A stretch of 64,000 nt of DNA from Allocatelliglobosispora scoriae (GTDB lineage Bacteria > Actinomycetota > Actinomycetes > Mycobacteriales > Micromonosporaceae): positions 2,542,001-2,606,000 of the forward strand of contig NZ_JACHMN010000003.1 of NCBI RefSeq assembly GCF_014204945.1, written 5' to 3'. This document shows, piece by piece, positions 9,364 through 17,509 of this stretch. The notes below the pieces were generated by a model. It made no database searches, had not been told where the DNA came from, and worked only from the letters and a program-made list of their open reading frames with translations. The translations under genes and the position numbers were made by a program. The stretch's first letter is position 1, and each line of letters starts with the position of its first letter.

Positions 9364-9666
9364 ATGGGCCAACCCACCTACAGCTACAGCGCCGAGGCGA
9401 TCATCGCGGGCATCACCGCGATCCGCAACGCGCACAACAAGATCGACACAGCGCTGGACCAGCTGGAGAGCTACTCCAACGGGCAGCTCGCCACCTGGGA
9501 CGGCGATGCCCGGGCGATGTACACCCAGTACAAGCTCGACTGGGACGGGCACGTCGACAAGATGAAAAGCATCATGACGACCAATGCGATCCCGTCGCTG
9601 GAGCGCATCCTCGACAACTACGACCTCACCGAGCGGTTCAACTCGCGGACCTGGCAGGACGGCTGA
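9364..9666 (+). CDS. WXG100-family Esx protein (second of the pair, with YxxxE signal)
   Basis: The 100-residue product has W-D-G at the hairpin turn (LATWDGDARAM) and a C-terminal Y-D-L-T-E that matches the YxxxD/E export signal of actinobacterial type VII substrates. It should therefore be the signal-bearing half of the heterodimer with the product of 9032-9331. The start is ATG at 9364; an out-of-frame ATG at 9357 is ignored. Only 32 bp separate the two genes. Confidence 0.93.
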   Translation: MGQPTYSYSAEAIIAGITAIRNAHNKIDTALDQLESYSNGQLATWDGDARAMYTQYKLDWDGHVDKMKSIMTTNAIPSLERILDNYDLTERFNSRTWQDG

Positions 9667-9728
9667 TGGGCGCCGGGGCCGGCGGCTGACGCGGCCGGCC
9701 CCGACGCACTCGACAGAAGGGAACGGTC

Positions 9729-10100
9729 ATGGCGGAGCCCGTCGTCGCGGACTCGATCGGCATCAAGAAGCTCGGCGAGAACCTGCTCGCCTGGGCGGAG
9801 GAGCTGGACCGGATCGTGGGACTGGTGCAGCTCGCGGTCATCAAGCCCGGCTACCTGCCCGCGGCGCTCACCCTCAAGGAGCGCTACAACACCCGTGTGA
9901 CCAGCGAGTATGTCGCGGTCCTGGGCAACGTGCAGAAGTCCTTCTTCGACATGGGCACCGAACTGATCAAGATCTCGAAGGTCTACGCGACCACCGAGGA
10001 GCTCAACAAGGACGACCTGGCCCGCCTCAGCGGGATCATCCGGAAGGTCGGCAAGTACTTCCCCGATTACCAGCCGGTGCCCGCACCGCCCACCCCGTAG
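9729..10100 (+). CDS. Small helical type VII-associated protein (no WXG), YxxxE motif
   Basis: A 123-residue, mostly helical protein (GENLLAWAEELDRIVGLVQL; TRVTSEYVAVLGNVQKSFF) lacks a WXG turn but carries Y-A-T-T-E near its C-terminus. Size and amphipathic pattern resemble EspC/WXG-like secreted proteins; I cannot place it in a named family. The ATG has GAAGGGAACG upstream. Its place between the esx pair and the large WXG-headed proteins suggests co-secretion. Confidence 0.8.
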   Translation: MAEPVVADSIGIKKLGENLLAWAEELDRIVGLVQLAVIKPGYLPAALTLKERYNTRVTSEYVAVLGNVQKSFFDMGTELIKISKVYATTEELNKDDLARLSGIIRKVGKYFPDYQPVPAPPTP

Positions 10101-10127
10101 CGACTGCTCGCGAAAGGAACTGACGTC

Positions 10128-11219
10128 ATGCCGCGGTACTCCACCTATACCCTCGCCGCCATCACCACGGCGCTGCGGCCGGCCACGCCGACCTCGCTCG
10201 ACAGCGCGGGCGCCGATGTCGCGGCGGTCCGTTCCCACCTGCTCGGCCTGGAACTGGAGCTGCCCGCCGCGGTCCGGGGCATCACCACCGACACCGGCGA
10301 GTGGGAGGGCCCGGCGGCGACGACCTTCACCGCCGTCGCCGCGGAGTTCGTCACCTTCGTCGGCGACCTCGCCGACGCGCTGGTGCGCTACGAGCCGACG
10401 CTGGTCGCCTGCGGTACGGCGCTCACCACCGCGCAGTCCGCCCTCGCCACGCTCGTCACCGAGGCCGAGGAGTACCGGACCCGGGCCGTCACCGCCGGGC
10501 TGGTCCCCGACGAGACCGCGATCGACGCCGAGGCGCAACGCATCCTGACCGATCTGGGAGATGCCTACCTCGCCGCCTTCGCCGACCTGCCGACCGTGCC
10601 GATCTCGCCGGAGGAGGTGCTCGTCCTCGCCGAGACGAACGGGAACACCCCTCGGGACCTGCCGCCGGCCGAGGTCGACCCCGACACGCGGCTCGCGGCT
10701 CTCACCGGGCCGGTCACCGGCGTCCTCACCCCGCCGGGGGTGATCGGCGCGGTCACCGGGCCGGGCTTCGGCGTCCAGTCCGTCCTCACCGGGCCGCTGC
10801 CCGTGGCGTCGATCTACGAGGGTCCGCAGACGGTGCTCAGCAGCTTCCGCGGCACCCTGCCCGAGCTGCCGCTGCCGACCGGGCCCGGGTCGGGGCCGGG
10901 CACCGGGGTTCCGGGCCCGGGCACGCCCAACGCCCATGTCAGCCTGGCGAGCGGCGGCTTCGGTCAGCGGCCCGCCGCGACGCATCTCACCTCGCGGCGC
11001 ATTCCGGGACTCGGTGCCGAAACGCCGGACGGGCCCGGCATCGTCGGCGACCGACGCTTCCCGCCGCCGCTCGGACGGGGCATCGGCGGGCTCGGAGCCA
11101 ACGGCGAGGAGGAGCGGTCGCCGGAGCGGCAGACGGAGCTCATCGGCGACGAGGACTGGACCGACGCGGGTGGCCTCTCCGAGGCGATCGGTCGTACGCC
11201 GCCGACCGAGGCGAGGTAG
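10128..11219 (+). CDS. WXG-headed secretion-associated protein with linker and acidic tail motif
   Basis: The 363-residue product has an N-terminal helical domain of about 190 residues with a W-E-G-P-A turn (DTGEWEGPAATTFTAV), comparable to the W-R-G-P-A and W-T-G-P-A turns of the three larger proteins downstream. A Gly/Pro-rich low-complexity linker follows (VTGVLTPPGVIGAV to GSGPGTGVPGPG). The end is a conserved tail (ERQTELIGDEDW, then EAIGRT) related to the C-termini of those proteins. It lacks the EF-hand-like repeats. Likely a PPE/Esp-like substrate or scaffold of this secretion system; the exact role is unknown. RBS GAAAGGAA. Confidence 0.8.
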   Translation: MPRYSTYTLAAITTALRPATPTSLDSAGADVAAVRSHLLGLELELPAAVRGITTDTGEWEGPAATTFTAVAAEFVTFVGDLADALVRYEPTLVACGTALTTAQSALATLVTEAEEYRTRAVTAGLVPDETAIDAEAQRILTDLGDAYLAAFADLPTVPISPEEVLVLAETNGNTPRDLPPAEVDPDTRLAALTGPVTGVLTPPGVIGAVTGPGFGVQSVLTGPLPVASIYEGPQTVLSSFRGTLPELPLPTGPGSGPGTGVPGPGTPNAHVSLASGGFGQRPAATHLTSRRIPGLGAETPDGPGIVGDRRFPPPLGRGIGGLGANGEEERSPERQTELIGDEDWTDAGGLSEAIGRTPPTEAR

Positions 11220-11221
11220 CG

Positions 11222-13144
11222 GTGAGCGCGTACGACGACTTCCGAACGGCCTGGGACGCGGTCCTGACGAAGCTGCACAAGCGGATCAAGGACCCGGTGA
11301 ACTACGAGTCCTCCGGCGACGGCGCCAAGCAGGCGACCCCCGACGCCGCCGTCTTCGCCGCGGTGAAGCTCCGGGAGGCCGCCACCGCGCTGCAGAACCT
11401 GGGCCGGGACCTGAAGACCGCCAACACCGGCCGTGAGGGCTACTGGCGGGGCCCGGCCTCGACGCTGTTCGGCGAGACGATGGCGGCGTTCGTCCAGTAC
11501 GCCGACACCCTCGCCACGCAGAGCAACTCCTACGCCAAGTCCATCGACGACCACCTCGTCGAGAGCCACAAGAAGGCGATCAAGGACACCGAGGACATCC
11601 GGGTGGACCTGGTCAACCGGTGGAACGCCATGCTCAACAACAGCGGCACCGATGTCCGGATGCTCACCCCGATCGTGCAGAAGATCTACAACGACGGTGT
11701 CACCAACGGCAGCGCCTCGCACGTCCTGTTCAGCACGTCGCTCGCCGAGGCGCGGGTGCACTTCGTACCGTTCCCGCTGAGCCCGGACTTCGACGAGGTC
11801 AACAACAACCATCACGGGAGCAACGGCCCGCCGGACGAGGGCGGCGACGAGGGCGACGAGCAGGACATCCTCAACGACCTGCTCGAGAAGCTCGGGCTGG
11901 GACCGGGCGGCGGCTCCGGCGGTCCTCCGCCCGACCTGTCCGGCATCGGTGGTGGTGGCGGCGGCCCGCCGGACCTGGGCGGGGGCGGCTCCGGGCTGCC
12001 GTCGGGAGGGCTGCCCGGCGGCGGCCTGCCGGGCGGGGCCGGTGGTCTGCCGGGTGGCGGCCTGCCGAGCGGTGGGGGGTCCACCGGCGGCGGGTCGTCT
12101 GGCGGCGGAGCGTCGGGTGGCGGGTCGTCGGGTGGCGGGTCCTCCTCCGGCGGCGGGTCCGGCGGCGGGCTGGGCGGGAACGTCGTCACCGGCCCGGACG
12201 GCACCACCGGCACCGACGTGACGGGGAACGGCGTACCCGACATCGGGGCTTCGGGGCAGCGCCTGCCCGGCGGCGACCTGCCGGTCGGCGCCCGCGTCGT
12301 GCGCCGTCCCGACGGCAGCAACGGCATCGACCTCAACGGCGACGGCGTCGCCGACGTCGACATGCGGGGCCGCGCGGTGCCCGGCGGCAGCGCGCCGGCG
12401 GGCGCCCGGCTCGTGACCGGGCCCGACGGCACCACCGGCTACGACATCAGCGGCAACACCGTGCCGGACCTCGACCTGGATCTGCACCCGCTGCCCGACG
12501 GCGACCTGCCGCCGGATGCCGCCCTGGTGACCGGCTCCGACGGCGAGCTCGGCATCGACCTGAACGGCGACGGCGAGCCCGACATGAGCCTGTCCGGCCG
12601 GGCGCTGACCGGGCCCGCCGCCGGTGGACAGCTCGTCACCGGCACGGACGGCGTCACCGGGTTCGACACCGACGGCGACGGCATCCCCGACATCGACTTC
12701 GACGGCGATCCGCTGCACGGCGGCGAGGAGCCCAGCCCCGATCCGGGCGGTGTCGTCCCGGGCGACCAGTTCCGGCTGAGCCCGGTCGACCGCTCGGGCG
12801 CGAGCGCCGGCTCGGCCCTGGATCCCGGCACCGCCGGCTACCCGATGATGCCGCCGATGATGGGCGGGATGGGCGGGATGGGTGCCGGCGCGGGCGGCGC
12901 CGGTGGTCAGGAGGGCAACGGCGAGCGGGAACGCCAGACCTGGCTCCAGGAGGAGGACGAGGTCTGGGCGGAGGACCTGCTGCCCGTCGCCGCCCTGGGC
13001 CGCCCCGATGACGAGGACGACGAGTCCGATGAGGACGACCTGGTCGACGAGTGGGTCGAGGTGCCGGTCGCGGCGCCGCGGCCGGGTGCCCGGGTGCCCG
13101 CGCCGGGGCTGCCGGTCGGCTGGTCCCCGCAGGGCAGGCGGTGA
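11222..13144 (+). CDS. WXG-headed protein with five EF-hand-like repeats and acidic C-tail
   Basis: A 640-residue protein starts at GTG 11222, 2 nt after the upstream stop. Residues 1-200 are helical with a Y-W-R-G-P-A turn (GYWRGPASTLFGETMAAF). Residues about 225-320 are Gly/Ser-rich linker. Five repeats of the form PDGxxGxDxNGDGxPDxxxxG follow (12183-12716), then a YPMMPPMMGGMGGMG segment and the tail RERQTWLQEEDEVWAEDL...LGRP. The DxNGDGxxD loops look like Ca2+-binding thrombospondin-3/dockerin loops; metal binding is inference. It is a close paralogue of the next gene. Probably an exported or surface scaffold of this system. Confidence 0.85.
   Translation: MSAYDDFRTAWDAVLTKLHKRIKDPVNYESSGDGAKQATPDAAVFAAVKLREAATALQNLGRDLKTANTGREGYWRGPASTLFGETMAAFVQYADTLATQSNSYAKSIDDHLVESHKKAIKDTEDIRVDLVNRWNAMLNNSGTDVRMLTPIVQKIYNDGVTNGSASHVLFSTSLAEARVHFVPFPLSPDFDEVNNNHHGSNGPPDEGGDEGDEQDILNDLLEKLGLGPGGGSGGPPPDLSGIGGGGGGPPDLGGGGSGLPSGGLPGGGLPGGAGGLPGGGLPSGGGSTGGGSSGGGASGGGSSGGGSSSGGGSGGGLGGNVVTGPDGTTGTDVTGNGVPDIGASGQRLPGGDLPVGARVVRRPDGSNGIDLNGDGVADVDMRGRAVPGGSAPAGARLVTGPDGTTGYDISGNTVPDLDLDLHPLPDGDLPPDAALVTGSDGELGIDLNGDGEPDMSLSGRALTGPAAGGQLVTGTDGVTGFDTDGDGIPDIDFDGDPLHGGEEPSPDPGGVVPGDQFRLSPVDRSGASAGSALDPGTAGYPMMPPMMGGMGGMGAGAGGAGGQEGNGERERQTWLQEEDEVWAEDLLPVAALGRPDDEDDESDEDDLVDEWVEVPVAAPRPGARVPAPGLPVGWSPQGRR
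12183..12716 (+). repeat. Five in-protein DxNGDGxPD repeats
   Basis: Period about 35 residues, core (G/R)xDGxxGxDxxGxxxPDxx. Loops read VTGNGVPD, LNGDGVAD, ISGNTVPD, LNGDGEPD and TDGDGIPD. Copies 1 and 3 lack the full acidic set, so only three look fully able to bind Ca2+. Confidence 0.85.
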
Positions 13145-13148
13145 TCGC

Positions 13149-14780
13149 ATGGCCAACAAGCTGGAGGACCTGACCAACAAGCGGCGCAAGGAGTGGCAGG
13201 ACGCGCTCGACGCGCTGCACAAGACGATCGTCCGCCCGCAGACGCGCGAGTCCGACGCCGACGACGCGCCCGAGGTCTCCTACCTCACCGCCAAGCAGAC
13301 CGGACTCGATCTGAAGAACGCGGCCGAGCGGATCGAGACCGTGCGGGCGTCGCTGGTCGCCGCGGGGATCAACCGCGACAACTACTGGCGGGGACCGGCC
13401 GGGAAGCTCTTCGGCGAGACGATCGACGCGTTCGACACGTTCCTGGAGGGCTTCGCCGCGACCACCGCGAAGTACGCCAAGGTGACGACCGACGATGTCG
13501 CGACGCCGCACGAGACCGCGACCACCGCCGCGGAGAACCTGCGGGTGTGGCTGGAGGCCGAGTGGGCCCGGCACACCGGCGCCAACTGGACCACGCTGAT
13601 GCGGCTCGCCGCCAACGGGCCGAGCAGCCAGACCGCGGCGCAGAAGTGGACCAAGGGCTACAACGACTGGAACACCGCGGTGCAGAAGTCCTATGACGAC
13701 GCCGTCACCTCGCGCAACACGTTCCAGAACACCTTCCAGGCGTCGCTGACGAGCGCGCGCCAGAAGTACACCCTCTTCGTGACCAGCCCGGACTTCAGCG
13801 ACATCAAGGTCGACGGGCCGACGGACCACGACACCGACGGCAACGGCAACGGCAGCGGGCCGCCGAACCTCAACGACATCCTCAACGGACTGGACGACCC
13901 GCCCGGCGGTCCGGATCTGAACGGACTGGGCGGCCTCCCGCCGCCGGCGGCGTTCGACCCGAGCACCCTGCCGGACATCCCGGACTTCGCCGGGGGCGGC
14001 GGCGGGCTGCCGGGCGGCGATGTGCCCGATCTGGACCTGCCGTCGCTGTTCACCCCGAGCGGGGGCGGCCTGCCCGACCTCGGTGCGCTGGGTGCGCTGG
14101 GCGGACTCGGTGCGCTCGGTGGGCTGGGCAGCGGCCTGCCCGGCAGCGGCCTGCTGGGCGGCCTGCCTGCCCGGGCCCGGATCGTGCCCCGCCTCGACGG
14201 CTCCACCGGGCTCGACCTCAACGGTGACGGCATCGCCGATGTGGACATGGACGGCAACGCGATCCCCGGCGGTGATGCCCCGCCCGGTTCCCGCCTGGTC
14301 ACCGGGGCGGACGGGATCAGCGGCTACGACACCGACGGCGACGGCATCGCCGATGTCGACCTCGACGGCAACCCACTGCCGGGCGGGCGTCCGGGCTCCG
14401 GCGGCTCCGGCGGCGAGGTCCCCTCCGACCAGTCCCGCCGACCCGGTGCGTCGATGCAGCCGGTCGACGACGACCTCGCCCCGGCCGCGGCGGTCTCCGC
14501 CTATCCGCCGATGATGCCGCCGATGATGGGCGGCATGGGCGGGATGGGCGGCATGGGCGGTGGCAAGAACGAGGAGCGGGAGCGGCTGGCGCTGCTCGTG
14601 GACGAGTCCGATGTCTGGGCGGACCGGGGGGTGCCGGTCGCGTCGATCGGCCGTCCGGTGCCGGTGGCCGACGAGACCGAGGACGAGTGGGTCGCCAAGC
14701 CCCGCAAACCGAAGAAGCGCGGGCAGCCGGTGCCGCGTACCACACCGCCGGGCGGGTCGACCCCGACCGGCCGGCACTGA
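13149..14780 (+). CDS. WXG-headed protein with two EF-hand-like repeats and acidic C-tail
   Basis: The 543-residue paralogue of the previous gene shares the N-terminal lysine-rich helix (LHKTIVRP against LHKRIKDP), the turn YWRGPAGKLFGETIDAF, the phrase TSPDFSDI against LSPDFDEV, and the YPPMMPPMMGGMGGMGGMG segment. The tail RERLALLVDESDVWADRGVPVASIGRP is also shared. It has only two GxDxxGDGIADVD repeats (14188-14385) and a basic extreme C-terminus (KPRKPKKRGQPVPR). No signal peptide is present, so export would be by the type VII route. Role inferred as scaffold or substrate. Confidence 0.85.
   Translation: MANKLEDLTNKRRKEWQDALDALHKTIVRPQTRESDADDAPEVSYLTAKQTGLDLKNAAERIETVRASLVAAGINRDNYWRGPAGKLFGETIDAFDTFLEGFAATTAKYAKVTTDDVATPHETATTAAENLRVWLEAEWARHTGANWTTLMRLAANGPSSQTAAQKWTKGYNDWNTAVQKSYDDAVTSRNTFQNTFQASLTSARQKYTLFVTSPDFSDIKVDGPTDHDTDGNGNGSGPPNLNDILNGLDDPPGGPDLNGLGGLPPPAAFDPSTLPDIPDFAGGGGGLPGGDVPDLDLPSLFTPSGGGLPDLGALGALGGLGALGGLGSGLPGSGLLGGLPARARIVPRLDGSTGLDLNGDGIADVDMDGNAIPGGDAPPGSRLVTGADGISGYDTDGDGIADVDLDGNPLPGGRPGSGGSGGEVPSDQSRRPGASMQPVDDDLAPAAAVSAYPPMMPPMMGGMGGMGGMGGGKNEERERLALLVDESDVWADRGVPVASIGRPVPVADETEDEWVAKPRKPKKRGQPVPRTTPPGGSTPTGRH
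14188..14385 (+). repeat. Two in-protein DxNGDGxAD repeats
   Basis: Two copies (GLDLNGDGIADVD and GYDTDGDGIADVD) about 33 residues apart are equivalent to those in the upstream paralogue; both loops are intact. Confidence 0.8.
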
Positions 14781-14807
14781 ACGTCCATCGCGAGAGGGTG
14801 AGCAGGA

Positions 14808-15149
14808 ATGGCAACAGTCAACGCGGACGCGATCCACACGCTGGCGACGAAGATCGAAGCGCTCAAGACGACCTACGTCACGACATCGCTGACGAAGGTC
14901 GGCGAGGTCGCGCTCCTGCCGGGTGACTTCCCGGACGGCACCGCGCTGAAGACCCACGTCACCGATCGGATGACCGAGCTGAAGACGGCCCTGACCAACA
15001 TCGGCAAGGCGATGGACGACATCAAGGCGAAGCTGGACCTCGTCGCCAACAAGTACGCCGAGACCGGGGACCACACGGCGGAGATCGCGGAGTACCTCAG
15101 CCAGCTCGTCACCAGCCTGGGCACCGACCTGCCCGGGTTCGAGGCGTAG
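14808..15149 (+). CDS. Small helical type VII-associated protein
   Basis: A 113-residue all-helical protein (ATKIEALKTTYVTTSLTKVG; TDRMTELKTALTNIGKAMDD) has neither Trp nor a WXG turn. Size and heptad pattern suggest an Esx/EspC-like partner for the WXG-headed protein encoded immediately downstream (9-nt gap). RBS AGCAGGA precedes the ATG. No named family recognised. Confidence 0.78.
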   Translation: MATVNADAIHTLATKIEALKTTYVTTSLTKVGEVALLPGDFPDGTALKTHVTDRMTELKTALTNIGKAMDDIKAKLDLVANKYAETGDHTAEIAEYLSQLVTSLGTDLPGFEA

Positions 15150-15158
15150 GCGACGGCG

Positions 15159-16991
15159 ATGGGCGAGGACTACGACACCTGGACGCTGATCAGAGCCAGG
15201 GCGGCGCTGACGGCGGGCACCGACACCAGCTTCACCGAGGCCGGGACCAGGATGAACGACGTCGACAAGAACCTGAAGGACCTCAGCTCGAAGATCATCT
15301 CGGAGGCCGCGGCCGTCGCCCAGAAGCAGGACGTGTGGACCGGCCCGGCGGCCGACACCTTCCACATCATCGCGCGCAGCCTGGCGGCGTTCGTCGCCGA
15401 TCTCGAGAAGCCGATGCCGGCCTACAAGACCGCCCTCGACAACGCCGGTGGATCGCTGCGGTCCGCCAAGTCGCAGATGGAGCTGCTCTACAACCAGTGG
15501 GTGGCGGCGGCGAATCCGGACCGGGTGGCGTTCAACAACAGCGCGATCGGCATCCTCAAGCAGCTCGCGACGCAGTACAAGGCGCAGGCGCTGCTGATGA
15601 AGCACCTGCCGGTGGACCCGGAGACGGTCCTGACCCTCGCGGCGGAGGAGCAGCGCAACAACGAGCACCACGACGAGGGTGAGGACGAGCACGGCAACGA
15701 CGAGCACGGCGAGGACGAAGGCGGCGACGAGGGCGGTGGCGGCGGCTCGGGGGAGGGCGACACCGGCGGCGGTGACGAGGGCGGCACCGGCGGCGGCGAG
15801 GAAGGCCCGGGGACCGGTGGCGGCGAAGAGGGCACCGGTGGCGGTGGCGGTGCGGACCCCGGCGGCCTGGGCGGTGGTGAGGACCCCGGCGGCGGCGGGA
15901 CCGGGACCGACGGCGGCGCCGGGACCGGCAGCGGAACCGACGACGGCACGGGCACCGGCGACGGGTCGGGCGGCACCGGCGGCCCGATCGGCGACGGCTT
16001 CCGCTCGCTGCCCGGTGCGCCCATGGCGAAGGGCAAGGACGGCAGGACCGGCATCGACGTGGACGGCGACGGCGACCCGGATCTCGGGCTCGACGGCAAG
16101 CCGCTGGCGGACGCGAAGCTCGTGGAGTACAACGGGCTCAAGGGCGTCGATGTCAACGGGGACGGCCGCCCCGACATCGGCGTCGACGGCGAGATCCTCC
16201 CCGGTGCGCCGATCGTGCAGGGCGTCGACGGGACGATCGGCATCGACGTCAACGGCGACGGGGAGCCCGACATCGCGATCAGCGGCCAGGTGCTGCCGGA
16301 CGCGCCGATCGTCACCAAGGACGGCGTCCGCGGCATCGACGTGGACGGCGACGGCCTGCCCGACCTGGGCATGGACCGCAAGCCGCTGCACGACGCCACG
16401 CTGATCACGGTCGACGGGATCACCGGTGTCGACGTCAACGGCGACGGCAAGCCCGACATCGGCGTCAAGGGGGAGATCCTGCAGTGGGCGCCGCTCGTCA
16501 CCACTCCCGACGGCATCACCGGTGTCGACGTCAACGGCGACGGCAAGCCCGACATCGCGATCACCGGCGGCCTGTCCGCACCGCTGAAGACGGGCGCGGA
16601 CGCGATCCGGATGCCGCCGCTGCCGATCACCCCGGCGAGCGCCGCCACCACCTCGACGAGCCTGACATCGCTCGGGCTCGGCGGCAACGCGGTCACCTTC
16701 GTCCCGGACTCCGGGGACACGCCGACCGTGCTGACGAGCCTGGGACCGGTGCTCGCCACGGCGCGGGGAACCACCGGCGGCCGTGGGCCGGCCGGCTACG
16801 AGGAGGGCTCCGGCGGCTACCTGCCCGCCTCGGCCGGTGCCGCCGGGGGCGGGGGGCTGGGAGCCGAGCCGCAGCGGCGGCGGATCCTCGCGTCCGACGA
16901 CGCCTGGGACGACGGCCGCGCCACCCTCTCCGTCCTGGGCAGGCCGGTAGAGGATGACGACGATGACGACGGTGAGGAGCACGCGCCATGA
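15159..16991 (+). CDS. WXG-headed protein with six EF-hand-like repeats
   Basis: A 610-residue protein. Residues 1-165 are helical with V-W-T-G-P-A (DVWTGPAADTFHIIARSL). Residues 166-285 are a Gly/Asp/Glu/Thr-rich low-complexity linker (GGGDEGGTGGGEEG). Six tandem repeats GxDxNGDGxPDIxxxG follow (16030-16566). The end (RRRILASDDAWDDG, then SVLGRP and an acidic stretch) matches the tail of the three upstream WXG-headed proteins. Its head differs from the YWRGPA pair, so it belongs to a second subfamily that shares repeat and tail. The stop overlaps the next ATG. Confidence 0.84.
   Translation: MGEDYDTWTLIRARAALTAGTDTSFTEAGTRMNDVDKNLKDLSSKIISEAAAVAQKQDVWTGPAADTFHIIARSLAAFVADLEKPMPAYKTALDNAGGSLRSAKSQMELLYNQWVAAANPDRVAFNNSAIGILKQLATQYKAQALLMKHLPVDPETVLTLAAEEQRNNEHHDEGEDEHGNDEHGEDEGGDEGGGGGSGEGDTGGGDEGGTGGGEEGPGTGGGEEGTGGGGGADPGGLGGGEDPGGGGTGTDGGAGTGSGTDDGTGTGDGSGGTGGPIGDGFRSLPGAPMAKGKDGRTGIDVDGDGDPDLGLDGKPLADAKLVEYNGLKGVDVNGDGRPDIGVDGEILPGAPIVQGVDGTIGIDVNGDGEPDIAISGQVLPDAPIVTKDGVRGIDVDGDGLPDLGMDRKPLHDATLITVDGITGVDVNGDGKPDIGVKGEILQWAPLVTTPDGITGVDVNGDGKPDIAITGGLSAPLKTGADAIRMPPLPITPASAATTSTSLTSLGLGGNAVTFVPDSGDTPTVLTSLGPVLATARGTTGGRGPAGYEEGSGGYLPASAGAAGGGGLGAEPQRRRILASDDAWDDGRATLSVLGRPVEDDDDDDGEEHAP
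16030..16566 (+). repeat. Six in-protein DxNGDGxPD repeats
   Basis: Six copies of GxDxxGDGxPDxxxxG, period about 29 residues, are more regular than in the other two proteins. Loops read VDGDGDPD, VNGDGRPD, VNGDGEPD, VDGDGLPD, VNGDGKPD and VNGDGKPD. The last two copies share long identical stretches (GITGVDVNGDGKPDI), pointing to recent duplication. Confidence 0.88.
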
Positions 16992-17509
16992 GTTCCGGGT
17001 TCGAATCGCTGATCAACGAGATGATGACCGAGCTGGAGAGGCAGCGGGCCGAGATGACCCGGCTGCAGGAGGGGCTCGCCTCGATCACCGCGACCGCCGT
17101 CTCGCCCAAGCGGCAGGTCTCGGTCACCGTCGACGCCAAGGGCGAGGTGACGGAGCTGAAGTTCCTCACCCAGGCATACCGGACGATGGCGGGTGCCGAG
17201 CTCTCCGACCTGATCGTGACGACGCTGCGCGACGCGCAGCGCGACGTGAAGGGCAAGCTCGCCGCGCACGCCGGCACCGCCGGGCCGCCCGGGGCCACCC
17301 CCGCAGACATCGCCAACGGCACGGTCGACTGGTCCGTGGCGCTCACCGACATCTTCACGATGCCGGCGTCCCTCGTGGACCTGCTCGGGCACCGCCCCAC
17401 CGACCTGCTCGACGGCGTCGACATCGACCGGCCGGACGTGGTCCTCGACGAGCTGCGCGAGGCCCGGGACAGCGGCCGCAAGCCACAGGAGCGAGGACCC
17501 GCCCAGTGA
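16988..17509 (+). CDS. YbaB/EbfC-like (EspL-like) protein of the secretion locus
   Basis: The 173-residue product has the YbaB fold pattern: a long N-terminal helix (LINEMMTELERQRAEMTRLQ), a two-strand hairpin (QVSVTVDAKGEVTELKF), a second helix with SDLIVTTLRDAQRDVKGKL, and a polar C-terminal extension. YbaB proteins bind DNA in general, but YbaB-like EspL in mycobacterial ESX-1 loci acts as a stabiliser of secreted partners. The location inside this operon favours the EspL-type role. Translationally coupled on both sides (ATGA and GTGA). Confidence 0.8.
   Translation: MSSGFESLINEMMTELERQRAEMTRLQEGLASITATAVSPKRQVSVTVDAKGEVTELKFLTQAYRTMAGAELSDLIVTTLRDAQRDVKGKLAAHAGTAGPPGATPADIANGTVDWSVALTDIFTMPASLVDLLGHRPTDLLDGVDIDRPDVVLDELREARDSGRKPQERGPAQ

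Noticed and set aside
11900-12180. Short repeated GC-rich units that look array-like
   Set aside because: They encode an in-frame Gly/Ser linker; no spacers or CRISPR-type repeats.
12654-16982. Long antisense frame opposite the WXG-headed genes
   Set aside because: Its periodic valine/aspartate pattern simply mirrors the DGDG repeats on the plus strand.
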